Shown here piece after piece: positions 47,123-64,000 of a DNA stretch of 64,000 nucleotides. The DNA lies in the NCBI GenBank assembly GCA_013433145.1, contig CM024184.1, positions 2,976,137 through 3,040,136 on the forward strand, read 5' to 3'. The notes beneath the pieces were generated by a model. The model had not been told where the DNA came from. It searched no databases and saw nothing but the letters and a program-made list of their open reading frames with translations. A program made the translations under genes and the position numbers. Each line of letters begins with the position of its first letter. Position 1 is the first letter of the stretch. The DNA is from Ascaris suum. Taxonomy: Eukaryota; Nematoda; Chromadorea; Rhabditida; Ascarididae.

Positions 47123-47964
47123 TGAGTACGAATAAACATACGGAAAAGTTTTGAACTTTTAAAGTGCCAAAAGAGGCTGACATTTTGACCAATGGACTTT
47201 TCACTTTACAGCGATAGAATAGCCAAATAAAGGAAACGTCTGTAAAGATCTATACGAGCGCTTGGATCACTTGATATATAAATACCTTAGCTCTTTTAAC
47301 AGCTATGAGACTCGTCGCTAAGATGAGTGAAATGTGAAAGCGTTTATTATCTCAAATCCACCATCTGATTTCTTATTTATTGAAATGAAAATGATTTCCT
47401 ATAAAAGATTTTTTCATTGCCACAAAAAGCGCGTATCGTGCCGATCTTCCTGGCGCGCTTCCCCGCTTGTTTTTAAACATCATTACGGAGGAGATCAACT
47501 TGATGAGTTGAATGTTGGCAAGTTTCCTAATGTATGCATTCTCGTTTTAATGGGCGAAAATTTGTCGAATTGAAGTTAGGAGTTCGATGCGCGCCGGCTC
47601 GCAATGAAATTAAATTAGTGCATTCTGACTTGAAATAGGGGGTATATTTGCGGGTGTACGGTGGATTGCAAGAGCGTTGATGCGGTTGCTAGGGGGCCAG
47701 CATCTCTAGACTATTCATTAAGGCGATATTTGAGCAAATCGATAACAGCGAAACGGAACGAATAAACACAACGCAGCGATGTGCGCATTACTGCATTCCT
47801 TTAACTCTCATTTATATGTGCCCATTGCTTTCTTATTCACCACTTCTTTGCGCTCATCTATGATCCACCAGCCGATTGCTTCATTCATGTGACCAAAGTG
47901 CTTCTTCCAGCCACTATCATATCTCCTGAGAGGAAAGACTAGACGCCGAGATTCTATATCCTTG

Positions 47965-48170
47965 AGGAAGTAGGCGAAGCTATATCCTCCACAAGAAGAG
48001 CCATAATTTCCAGGAAGGAGGGGAGCTTTACACTCCGTCGGAGGGATGCTGTACTCTCCGGAAAGAGGAACTATAGTCTTCCGCAGAGAGGGAGAGCTGT
48101 ATTGGCTAGGAAAGAGAGAGCTATATTCTCCAGGAGAGAGGGAAGCTTGTTCTCAAGAAAGGAAACGGGA
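47965..48170. repeat. Degenerate purine-rich minisatellite, about 25-30-bp unit
   Basis: Six or more diverged copies of a unit resembling GAGAGCTATATTCTCCAGGA, each pairing a GAGAGGGAG-type purine run with a TNNTCTCC pyrimidine half. Divergence is high, so the array is old. Confidence 0.7.
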
Positions 48171-48422
48171 AACTAGTCGACTTAGGTGAAGGTCATAAAT
48201 AATTGTTTGTGACAGTGAACTCTGTGTTGACTCTTTAGGCAGCTTAAGTTCTATGTTGTGGAAGATGTCGTCTTCAAAGCCGTTGCTATCGCTGCTGCAA
48301 ACAAGTTGGTGATTAAGTGATATTTGGGCAAAATTCCTAACAGCCTCCTTCAGAATTGTTAACTATGATATGATATGAAGGGCAAGGTGCAGACAGATGG
48401 TGAAAGAAGCTGAAGGGAAGGT

Positions 48423-48447
48423 GGGGGGGGGGGGGGGGGGGGGGGGG
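48423..48447 (+). repeat. Poly-G run of 25
   Basis: Twenty-five consecutive G, followed by AGGGGAGAGAGAA. It is the longest G homopolymer in the window and creates a Gly-rich artefactual open frame (48397-48594). Confidence 0.97.
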
Positions 48448-49644
48448 AGGGGAGAGAGAACGATTCCACTCTCGAATTCTCGAGTGCAACGAGAAGAGGA
48501 CAGTAGATTGCTAATTGGCGGCGAAAACTCGTTTAATTTGGCGTTTAAAGTTTCCTCTCTCTCTTTTTCAAATTTTTTTCTCCCTCTCTTTTAAGAGTTA
48601 TGATATTGGGACTCTGTATTGAATGATGATTTTAAAAAATGTGGAAAAATTTGGATAAATTCCAAAATTTAGAGCAAATTTTCAAACTGATGATGCATAT
48701 ATAACGATGCAATAAACTCTACGGTATAGTTGATTTAAAAATTTGCTTAAGAAAATATTCAAAAAACCATCAATATTGGATGCAATAGACAGCAAATTGC
48801 CACATTTAGTTGGCGAAAATCCTCAGGGTTTTTGCTTTTTCTAATTTTCTGCAGGTTTTACTCAAAGATTTCTTTTTTCTCAGAACTTTTTCAACCTTTT
48901 TTGAAAAGGTTTTTTATTCTTTTATATTATGAGGAGGCAGGTCGTGCATCCGTTCAATTTCGATGAATACTCAAAAAAAATACTCCTCCGATGATATTTC
49001 CAAAGTGACAACAAAATAAAGAAGAATATTGATTACAAACATTATAAACGATTTTCGAAATTATCTAATTGATTTGCATATATCGCACATATTTGAATTC
49101 ATATGCAAATAAATGCGAATAGAGTACAATAATTTCGGGAATGAAAAGAGATCAATGACTATATAGGGTGACCGCAGATTAATGGAAAGTGTAAAGATTC
49201 CCAGCCCTGCCTCATCCCTATCCCCAACCTTTCCGTTCACCTTTGTCGGTAAGCTGTCGTTTTATACGCTAAATGACAGGTGCGCGATTCGGCATCGAAT
49301 ACCAATAGAAACAGATAAGTTTGCCCTCATTTATCGATCGCAGGTGCAATGTTATGATGCACGTGAGCACACTCTTTGGCACTCACTCACTTTTATGCGG
49401 GCAAATTTAGTAGCACAGGTCGACATTGTCCCACCTTAACTGGCGACTTGCCAAGATTTATCGTTATCTGATCGATCGATTATTGATTTTTTTTTTTTGA
49501 AGAGATCAACCCATTTCTAAAACCTATTAAACGGATGATGATTCTCATGTTTTACTAATCGGAAACAGTATTAGCTGAGACAACTGCAGCATTGTTTTTG
49601 AATAAACATCTTAGTCAGCAGTAATAACCAAATTTTCTTAGCTG

Positions 49645-49738
49645 TGATACTTCATCAATTAGGTTGTGGTACTTCATCAATTAGGTTGTGGTACTTCATC
49701 AATTAGGTTGTGGTACTTCATCAATTAGGTTATGGTAT
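49645..49738. repeat. 22-bp minisatellite, four copies
   Basis: Unit ACTTCATCAATTAGGTTGTG plus GT, repeated four times; the first three copies are identical and the last has one substitution. The near-identity suggests recent expansion, in contrast to the other minisatellites here. Confidence 0.95.
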
Positions 49739-51589
49739 CTCACTAACGGATTAAATTGATATCCTTGAACTGTTCTCGCAGTACCTAACCATTAAATATT
49801 GGAAATATATGTAAGCATCGAGTAACAGCTGAGTTTTTTATTTCACAATTGAAATCATCACCTTATGCAAATCAGTGGTTAGTAGATTTTCAAAATATAT
49901 TGGGAGGAGGAATGATTCCATTGATGGGAAGGAGGGAGGTTGGAAGGGTGTGGCTAAACCTGGTAAAGCTTCGATGAGGAAAGGACGCGGAGGCAAAATC
50001 GGCAAGAAAAAATTTTAGATATGGCTACCCGACAGAATCCCCTTTACAGATACCCTCGGGAAACGAGAACTTCTTTCTACAGAGTGTCACAATTCATTAT
50101 TGACCATAATCACTGATCTTAGACATAAACACGAGAACGTTGATCCCACGATCGAGATCCGATTCCAGGTGGATAGCTCATTACTGAATATGGTTACCTC
50201 ATTACTATTTTTTTTTCTTTTCAGAGAACACCTTCTAGAGTATTTAGTAAGTGTTTCTTTTTCAGCGATTCTCTCCTAAAAAACAGAAATATTTTAGCTT
50301 TTCCAAATTTCTTGAGAGAAAGATAAACGTAGTGGTTCTATTCGAGAGATTACTGTATTGAAAAATATTAAGCAATTCTATACCAATTTTCCTCATTAAG
50401 AATTTTTTTCCTCATTAGCTGACTCTTTTGAAGAGAGGGACCTAAAGAGGCGAAAATTTGGTACAGCCAATTTCTGAATTCTTCAGGATATAAGTCGATC
50501 CTTGATATGAATATTTTAGGAGAATTTAATAATCCATCACTGAATCATATTATCGAATATCCAGTACACCATTTAATTCGAGGAAAACTAATGCGATGAT
50601 AGGGAACAATTTTTGGGTGCGAATGGAAACGGAATTATTATACTATATGAAGTGAAAGGTACATAGGCATTAACTGATATCAATGATAATTTCAAACCGA
50701 TATCGATGTAACCCTCTTTCCTGCTTCTTTCCCCGCTCCAGTTCAACTCCGCCTCGCGCCTCCTGTCAATGTGCCCCTCCTCATTCCAACTTCGATAATA
50801 ACGTGAATTGCGTTCACTATGGCTAGTTAGTTAGCAACTCGAATGCGTCCGTTATATGACTGTAATCGGTCACCAGAATATCTACTGCTTCTTCTCGACT
50901 CTACCGAAAGTTATCATAAAATGATTCCGCGGTGAAAGTAGTTTCACCTTCGCCATTCCCTTAGTCTGGAACTCTCTGCTTTTTTGGCCGCTTATGTCGT
51001 CGTGGAGCAAAAAAGAGGTCGAGGATTTCCACTTGAAGGTCGACTTTCTCCCTTAAAAAACTGTGGTCGAGATTTTCAGAAAAAAGTGCTTGCACCTATC
51101 TAATTAACATTAGCGACTCTCTTTTGCTTTTAGACCACATTTGATTCGATTTTTTCCATGGGACGCAGAATTTATCGTGGCATGATATATGCTTTTGCAT
51201 TCCTCAAGCCTAATCAACTAATTAATTTTCTTTAGTTGGAAGCAAATAAAAATACGCAAGTAATATTGTCTGAAACGTAGACGAAATTTCTTGCTATTTA
51301 TTATTTTTTCGGCAATTTATGAAACCGGTTGACCAATTAAGAGAATATGCGGGAGCGCATGACGTCCCAAACCATCTGGCGCGCTTTTTTCATTTCATTG
51401 TAAACGATAGGCGTAAAATGTGTGCAATTGTTGTTCATCTTTAAATGTCCATAACTTTAAACGTTTATAAGTTATTTCAAAGTTGATGGATTAGAGTGAA
51501 TTATGATGTTGGAGGTCACTCTATGATGTATTTTTTTGCCCACCGATTTTTCTAATTCTAACTTCAGTGGTTCCCTCGAAACTGCCCCA

Positions 51590-51655
51590 GAAACTGGCAG
51601 ACAGACACAGACATAATCATGCACAGACAAGGTATCGCTATACTGCGATTTCGTA
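51590..51655 (+). repeat. GACA-type dispersed repeat, copy
   Basis: CTGGCAGACAGACACAGACA, then ATAATCATGCACAGACAAGG and TATCGCTATACTGCGATTTC. It belongs to the same family as the copies at 34.3 and 53.5 kb. Confidence 0.55.
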
Positions 51656-52656
51656 AAGGAAATCAGTAAAATGGCTGAGAAACGAAACTAGTTAGCAAAA
51701 GGATAAGGCGTTAAATTGCAACGTGTCAGACTCGACAGCTAACTTGAAAGAATCGCTTACCTGTATATCATTTTCACAGTAATTGAAATAGCATTGATAA
51801 TGAATGGTTAAACGATAGTATGACAAGAAGGAGAGCAATAAAACAATGAGGAAATGAGTGAAAAATTTAACAAATTATTGCTAAAGAGGCCAATATTATC
51901 GTGAGATGTCACATTATGCCGTATATTTTCGAACAGAAACCATAAAACTGAAGGCTCCAACTTTCAAGGTGAGGATAATGATCGAGGTAGCCTGTGTTGT
52001 TTCTTTTTTGCAGAGGAAATTCAGTCTCAATCCCGAAATGTTTTGAAAATTTCTTTGCGACGGTAAAAAATCGCCATTTACCTACTCGTCGGTCCATAGG
52101 GTCGCGTCAGCATTCGCTAATAGGAAAGGGATTTATTCGAAAGAAGAGATTCTATTCAATGGTGGGGGTTTATTAGAGAGCAAACGGTAATTGCTGAGTG
52201 TATTCTATGGCAAATTTAGTTTTTTTTGTCCATGACCTGAAGAAGGAGCAGAAATTGACACGGAAAAGTGCTGTGACGCATCATTTGAACAGTAAATAGA
52301 ACGGTGTAGAGGTATGAACATTCACAGTGTGTCACAGCTTCATTATCGCATTTTGGCTGTCCGGCGCGGTCGTGTTGGCTCTATCTCTGCATCGCCTCAG
52401 GTGGATGCAGGCATCGAGTGATGTGTTCGTTGTATTTTTCTTTGCGCATTTACGCGTTTACGCGTCTTATAACAGTTTATGTCGAGACAGATTTAGCGCA
52501 AATCAATCTTTCAATAAAACTCTGGCTTCGTTTAATAATCTCATGTTAATATATATCTTAGCCTGGTGGCTATATTATAAGTACTCGAAGTGTAGTTTAC
52601 TAAGTATTAGGCAGTAGAAATAGTAAGAATAACAGTAGCGTGATAAGATTTTCCAC

Positions 52657-53004
52657 TTATAATAATGGTAAGTAAGTCGCAGTATTGGCAGAAGTGAAGG
52701 GCCGTAAAGATTGCAACGAAAAAGTGAGGTGATGGTGTTGGTCGACGTAGAGGCGATGTTGCCAACGTGAAACGACGGAAGGCAACATAGGTAGTGAAAG
52801 GTGACGAGCTCGCGATCTCTCACCTGGAAGACGATCTTCGATAATGTTTACTAGCCGGTTGTGGCTGCTTTTATATACCTGTCGAATATCTGCCGAAAGG
52901 TGGGCTTTAGTTCCGGTGGTAGCGGAATCGTAAAATATGGATCGCAAGGATTTTGTTTCCTCGCAACGTTGTTTTGGGAAAGTGTTCGTAATGATAAGTT
53001 GCAA
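52657..53004 (-). CDS. Weak exon candidate, unknown
   Basis: On the minus strand the frame FPKQRCEETKSLRSIFYD, then SATTGTKAHLSADIRQVYKS, up to LVNIIEDRLP reaches a CCAG|GTGAGA donor near 52823, a strong consensus. No good acceptor or ATG defines its start. The same strand carries TATATAAAAG near 52873-52882, a TATA-box-like match that would be incompatible with a coding role. Confidence 0.22.
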   Translation of the reverse strand: MQLIITNTFPKQRCEETKSLRSIFYDSATTGTKAHLSADIRQVYKSSHNRLVNIIEDRLPGERSRARHLSLPMLPSVVSRWQHRLYVDQHHHLTFSLQSLRPFTSANTATYLPLL

Positions 53005-53479
53005 TCGTTATGCCATTATTATTGTGTAAATTTATGAAGTTAATTCAAATAGGAATTTATGGCATTGATCCAAATCTTGACATGTGAAATACACGTGGAA
53101 AAGCATGTCAAAGCAACTGACACAATTTGATCAAATTGCAATTGTATCGATAGCTATAACGAATGTTTTACGAAACATTTGCATTTGCAATTACAAGACT
53201 TTTATGAGGTCGGTGCCAAAAGTGGCAGTAAATGCTCAAAATTCAACTAAAATACTCCACTTGCCAATTTCACTGGTTGTTAAATAGCCAAATAGCCTGC
53301 ATAAATAGTGTGCAAACCGACCGGTCATAAAAATGCATGAAAATTTTCGGTTAGGCTGAATACTGTAAACTCTTTTAGACGTCACTGGAGCAACTTGAGA
53401 GTTGATGAATGTAGTCCTCCTCTGATCTCTAGGGTGCTCTCAGCAGATCTCATGACTCTAGGCTCAGGACTCTACATCC

Positions 53480-53610
53480 GACAGTAAACTGTCCAACAAA
53501 CAGACAGATGGATATATTCATAAATAGGCACAGACAGGACTTTTCTATGATGCGCCTACAAATAAGAGTTTGCAAAGACGCATAACGAGTCGGAATTGTA
53601 TGCCTTAAAT
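53480..53610 (+). repeat. GACA-type dispersed repeat, copy
   Basis: CAAACAGACAGATGG and GGCACAGACAGGACTTTTC, followed by GTTTGCAAAGACGCATAACG AG, the best preserved core of the family. The 34.3-kb copy has the same order in reverse. Confidence 0.65.
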
Positions 53611-53870
53611 GGAATGCACCTAAAATGCAGTATTAGCAGCTGTATTTATTGCATTTATAGCACGCCGGACAGATGGCTGTCAGTGACTCATCTAGTGGGT
53701 TGTTGGGCGAAAACTTTGAAGTCACTCAAATTGCACTGTCAAATTATATAAGGCGTGTTGGTGTTGAGGTGCCATCACTGCAAATAGTCGTTCACTAAAA
53801 TGTCGAAAATTGTTCGAAAATTATGTGTTTTCAGAAGGAATTGTCCTCATAATAACGACAAGAACATCCG

Positions 53871-53940
53871 TTTTTATTTATTTATTTATTTTTATTTATT
53901 TATTTATTTATTTATTTGTTTATTTATTTATTTATTCATT
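53871..53940. repeat. (TTTA)n microsatellite, short
   Basis: About 16 imperfect TTTA units with two TTTG/TTCA variants. Confidence 0.93.
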
Positions 53941-53999
53941 TTATAGTCAAGCGAAATGTCTTAGTATGAAACCAACAAAGCGATATTTATTCTTTTCAG

Positions 54000-56900
54000 G
54001 AAAATTACGATGCACTAAAATATAGCAATTGCAATGATTGCAAAAGTCTAATGCAAATGTTGCAAATATTGCAAAATGGAAAAAAAAAATGTTGAAGAAA
54101 ATGTCTATAGTTTTACTGCGTGCTTTATCACATTGGAATGAGGGACGCGGGGAAAATTTTTGCAGTCTATTTGCGTAACCATTAATTTTTATTTTTATTG
54201 TTTATTTTTTGGCTAATCTTAGATTTCACCTGTGCTATTTTTGTGAAATTGATTACAAGTATAAAAGGCCAATTGAGAATCCAGCTGAATCTTTATTCAA
54301 TCTAATTAAACATATCGTATCCTCCCTAATATAAGCCCTTTTGTTGTATTAATAGTAATATAGTAGTAGTAGTGATAGTAGTAATAAAACGTCATGAGGA
54401 AAACTATTTTCGTGTGAATGAAAGGAAAGAAGAATATAATAAAATAAATAAAAAAAAGAATTTAATTAATATTATTATGGAAATAAATTGTAAATATTAT
54501 GAATACAATTATAAGAATATTGTAAGTAAATAAATTAAATTACGAATTCTTAATGTAATTTAAAATATAAGCGAACATAAAATCGTTAGATGAAACTTAT
54601 GAAATGAGAGGAACGAATAATTTCTTCAGAGAAATTGAGAATTTCAACACAATAATTTTCATTAACAATATTATTTAAATGAAGGTAATTGAGGAGTTCC
54701 CCTTACTTCATTACTTTATAGTTCATTCGTCCAAACCCTTAATATTAGGTACTGAAATGAATTCAAAAACACTCCTCGTGGATGTTTTTTTGCGAATTAA
54801 TGAGCGATTCAGACTATGACGTTAATGGAGTCAGGGAGAGGAAAGTAGAGTGGGGGAGCATAGAATCGAAAAAATATTGGAAAGGGATAGTGGAAAAACT
54901 CTAACAATTTTGCAGCATGAAACAAGATCGAATCTAGTTCTTGATTTTCCTTGAAGGTCTTGAGGCAACTTTTGTAATCAAGTTTGTAATATGCTGGAAT
55001 CCACTTTCCGAAAGGTGAAATATTTTTGAGTTTTCTTCCACGGCTTCAATGTTTAACTTCAAATATTAGCAACCGAACAGGTGTACCCGCAGTTCTCAGA
55101 AATTCGACCGTGACACATTGTACAGGCCATACGATTATGATTGATATATAATAACTGCGATGCGCATAATTTATAATTACCAATTTCAGGTGGTTTTATG
55201 GGTGCATCAAAGCACTAAAATATGTGAGCAAAATTAGGGGCGGTCTTAACACCCAAATGGCGAATCGTTGCGTCAACGAGTAGAAAAGACATAGCAATTG
55301 ATTAGAACGTTCATCCTCTATATATGTTTTCTCTGAGCATTTTCTTCCTGCTTCCATCGCTGCTCTCTCCCTCCCCTCCTCCACTCCCTCTCGTCCGCTT
55401 CCTTCGTCGGGAGCAAAATTAATTTCTCACTCTGATAGAAAAAACGATTCAAATGGCGCAAGTGTCAGATCTAGGCATTCGCCTAGAATTCGAGATTTCT
55501 TGAATCTGCTTGTTGAATTCGTGAAAACGACCTTTCCCTAAGAACTATATGAAGTCTATATATATGTCCCAGGGGTTGTATTAGAAAGGATACTGTATGC
55601 TAACTAAAAGTCCCAGTTGCTCGAATTGTTGATATTACTTTCAAAGATCGTGTCCCAAACTGTAATTCCAGGACTTTGCATCAAAATCTAAGTGACCCTA
55701 ATTTTCAACAACCAGCGTATTTGCTTTTTTATTGTGGCTATTCGTTTTGCCGCATTCCAACAATGTACTTTTGCTCTCTGTCGAGTGTTTTGTTGTCTGG
55801 CAGAGGACACCTCCACGATTAGCATACTCTTTTTATAGCGGTCTGTTTCTATGATCGTTCACACTAAATATTAGGCGATGGACGGGACCAATGATTTTTG
55901 TGCGTCCATCGGCTTGTTCTCCATAATATACCCTTGTGAGATCTGTGTTGTGTAGGCTAGACGTATTGATTGGTTGCTTGGTGACGCGTTGTTTTTTTTG
56001 TTCGATGTCAGGTTTAGGGAGGTTGGAGTAAATACTGGAGGTTATTTAGGATGTCGGGTACTTGTTTTTAATCGATTATATGTGATCTTGAGGTCATGCT
56101 TAACCCTTGACCTGAAGTCAAGAAGTAATAAGTAGTGAACATTCTGAATTCTAAAAATTCGATCCTTAAACAAATAGTTTTCGTGAACCGACTTTATAAA
56201 CTTTTTGTATGCTGTCTGATCAACTCTGATTTATTGATCAATCGATATTGAAGAGTAAAAGATGTTAGGCGTAGATCTGTGTTTAAATATAGCGCGAGCC
56301 GATCGATCTATGTCGATTTCGATGACTTTCTATAAACCTTTAAGCAACATTATGCAGCATTCTCGCATGCCGTTTCTGTTCCGGTCTTTGACATACCGGG
56401 AGCGCGTTCCGACCGGATACGTTGGAGCTAGGTGGGAAAGTCCACTAGATCGGTTACTGCATCTTGCTCTTGAAATAGCATTTCAACCATGTATGGCCCC
56501 TGATCTTTGCTCAGCGGCTGCCATCCACTCTTTTCTTTAACGAATAAGAATCCCCCGCAGAGGCAACGGAGGGGATTGGAGGGACTGATCGGCAGTGTAA
56601 GTCGAAGCGGCCATTGTTTAGGCGATTCGTAGATGTTTGCCTTATATATGCAAATTTTTGGAAGATTTTCATCACATTTTTGTATTAGTAAATGAACATT
56701 TTTTTACTGCAGCGTTGTTAACTGGAACCCCAAGAAAAAAAAACAACAATAAATAAAATTTAGCGTTTTTAAAGCATCATCTGCTCTTAAGCTTGAAGAA
56801 GCACAAACAAAGAATTCCAGTAAATTTGAGTCGTTAGGGGTAATTGACTTGGGGGGGGGGGGGAGAGGCATATGACATAAATTGAAGGACTCACGATCAT

Positions 56901-57733
56901 TTTTAAGTTCTCTAATTATACAGACTTTTTTTGAGAAGTTAGGGAAAATTTATTAAAAGAACTTTCTGGAGATACGCTAATGCACATATCTGGAAAAGGT
57001 GTAATGTTTGCATTATCCAGACACAAATATCCTGAAAGCAACATCTCTGGAATGAGGCGTCTCTCGCGCCGAGATTAATATGATACTAAAAGCTTGACGA
57101 GTTACTAGTTTAGTGCTATCGATTTTTATGATAATGACATCACTCTCTGATATCGACTCCGGGTCGGAGCGATTTAAGTTTATCGGGAAGTGAATAAATG
57201 ACTTCTGTACGTATGGGTGACATTTCTGCTGACGGAGGCATTATCGAGTACCCTCAAATCGTGTTAATGCAATAATACGCGTTCACAGCAATATTGCCAT
57301 TGATACCGCGGTCGGATATGTGGTTGAGAAGTTTGTTCTCGAGGGAGAGATGTGTATTGGTGTATTGCTTTATGGGGGCTTATATTTCTTGGTTACTGTC
57401 CTTAAAGTGCTCAGTTTGGTTATATATAAAATGCTATCGTTTATTTTATTTCCCTTAATAGTGCTTTAGTTTTACTTATGAAGGTGCATAATGTACAGTG
57501 CATAGTCTTGAATAGAGGCCCATTGGCCATTGAAACCCTTCTCTGATAACAAGGGTTTGTGTCAAAGAGAGAATACGTGGGGAGAGTGTAAAACATCTCT
57601 CATTGCAATATGGCTTTTTTTCCTCTGGGTCTCTATTCAAGGTTGTACGGTAGGATTAATGTACCAAAGCGTTAATAATTCGTTGTATTACGTCGATATC
57701 TTCTCGACGGTTATTAAAACACATTCCGCTTGC
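54000..57733. other. Upstream region of the acidic-N-terminus gene, no supported gene
   Basis: AT-rich to 55 kb, then somewhat richer in GC. Frame 56262-56540 (plus, 92 codons) has no recognisable domain. A poly-G run lies at 56851-56863. TATATATAAAATG at about 57421-57433 resembles a TATA box about 340 bp before the start codon of the next gene. Confidence 0.4.
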
Positions 57734-57735
57734 AG
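57728..57735 (+). promoter_or_regulatory. Candidate splice or spliced-leader acceptor before the start codon
   Basis: CGCTTGCAG ends at about 57735, 38 nt before the ATG at 57774. A good acceptor so close to a start codon suggests cis-splicing of a 5' UTR intron or, in a nematode, leader trans-splicing. The two cannot be told apart here. Confidence 0.35.
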
Positions 57736-57773
57736 CTTTCTCAACTTGTGTTCAATTGAAGTGCTCTGCAAAA

Positions 57774-64000
<6,227 letters not shown>

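Noticed and set aside
48397..48594. Gly-rich open frame at the poly-G run
   Set aside because: Artefact of 25 consecutive G followed by purine-rich DNA.
56262..56540. 92-codon plus-strand frame before the acidic-N-terminus gene
   Set aside because: No motif, no splice support and no in-frame link to the gene at 57774.

Overview
This is a eukaryotic, gene-poor, AT-rich window with long intergenic and intronic DNA. Genes are split by introns that mostly end in a short TTTCAG- or TTNCAG-like acceptor. Exons are small, simple repeats are abundant, and retroelement remains are scattered. The splice style and the families seen (a Castor-type zinc finger and a MADF/BESS protein) fit a nematode or nematode-like invertebrate. 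That assignment is inference; no species can be named from the sequence alone.

The left part (about 7.2-17.6 kb, minus strand) holds the best-supported large gene, a Castor-like zinc-finger transcription factor. I could thread seven exons phase-perfectly (17639 down to 10452) plus the start of an eighth. Two further downstream exons are supported individually, and the join around 10.05-9.75 kb is unresolved. The last exon carries a classical C2H2 finger followed by a Castor-type finger that stops one residue before the expected last zinc ligand. A Pro/Thr/Ala-rich exon lies upstream on the same strand at 19.83-19.93 kb. LINE reverse-transcriptase remains sit between Castor exons near 8.8 kb.

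The middle (20-33 kb) has little convincing coding DNA. The exception is a stop-interrupted, Cys-containing reading frame at 25.4-26.3 kb that looks like a decayed protein-coding copy. There are also a minisatellite at 27.0-27.2 kb and many simple-sequence islands.

From 33.1 to 41.8 kb (plus strand) lies a complete MADF-BESS regulator gene. It has a GC-rich, CpG-bearing 5' region with a 14-bp inverted repeat, a probable non-coding first exon, a predicted upstream ORF, and eight coding exons that join in frame into about 400 residues: MADF at the N-terminus and a BESS motif at the C-terminus.

From 44.0 to 46.6 kb (minus strand) there is a small two-exon gene of 103 residues of unknown function, with another exon-like segment upstream and a second LINE RT remnant in between on the plus strand. 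The stretch 46.6-57.7 kb is mostly simple repeats and intergenic DNA with weak exon candidates.

At 57.77 kb a plus-strand gene starts with an acidic N-terminus. Its second and third exons are at 63.6 and 63.97 kb, and it runs off the window. Its identity cannot be told from the part present.

Across the window there are four (TA)n arrays longer than 90 bp, two (TTTA)n arrays, about twenty G- or C-rich homopurine/homopyrimidine islands, and at least six copies of a dispersed repeat marked by GACA/TGTC repeats.
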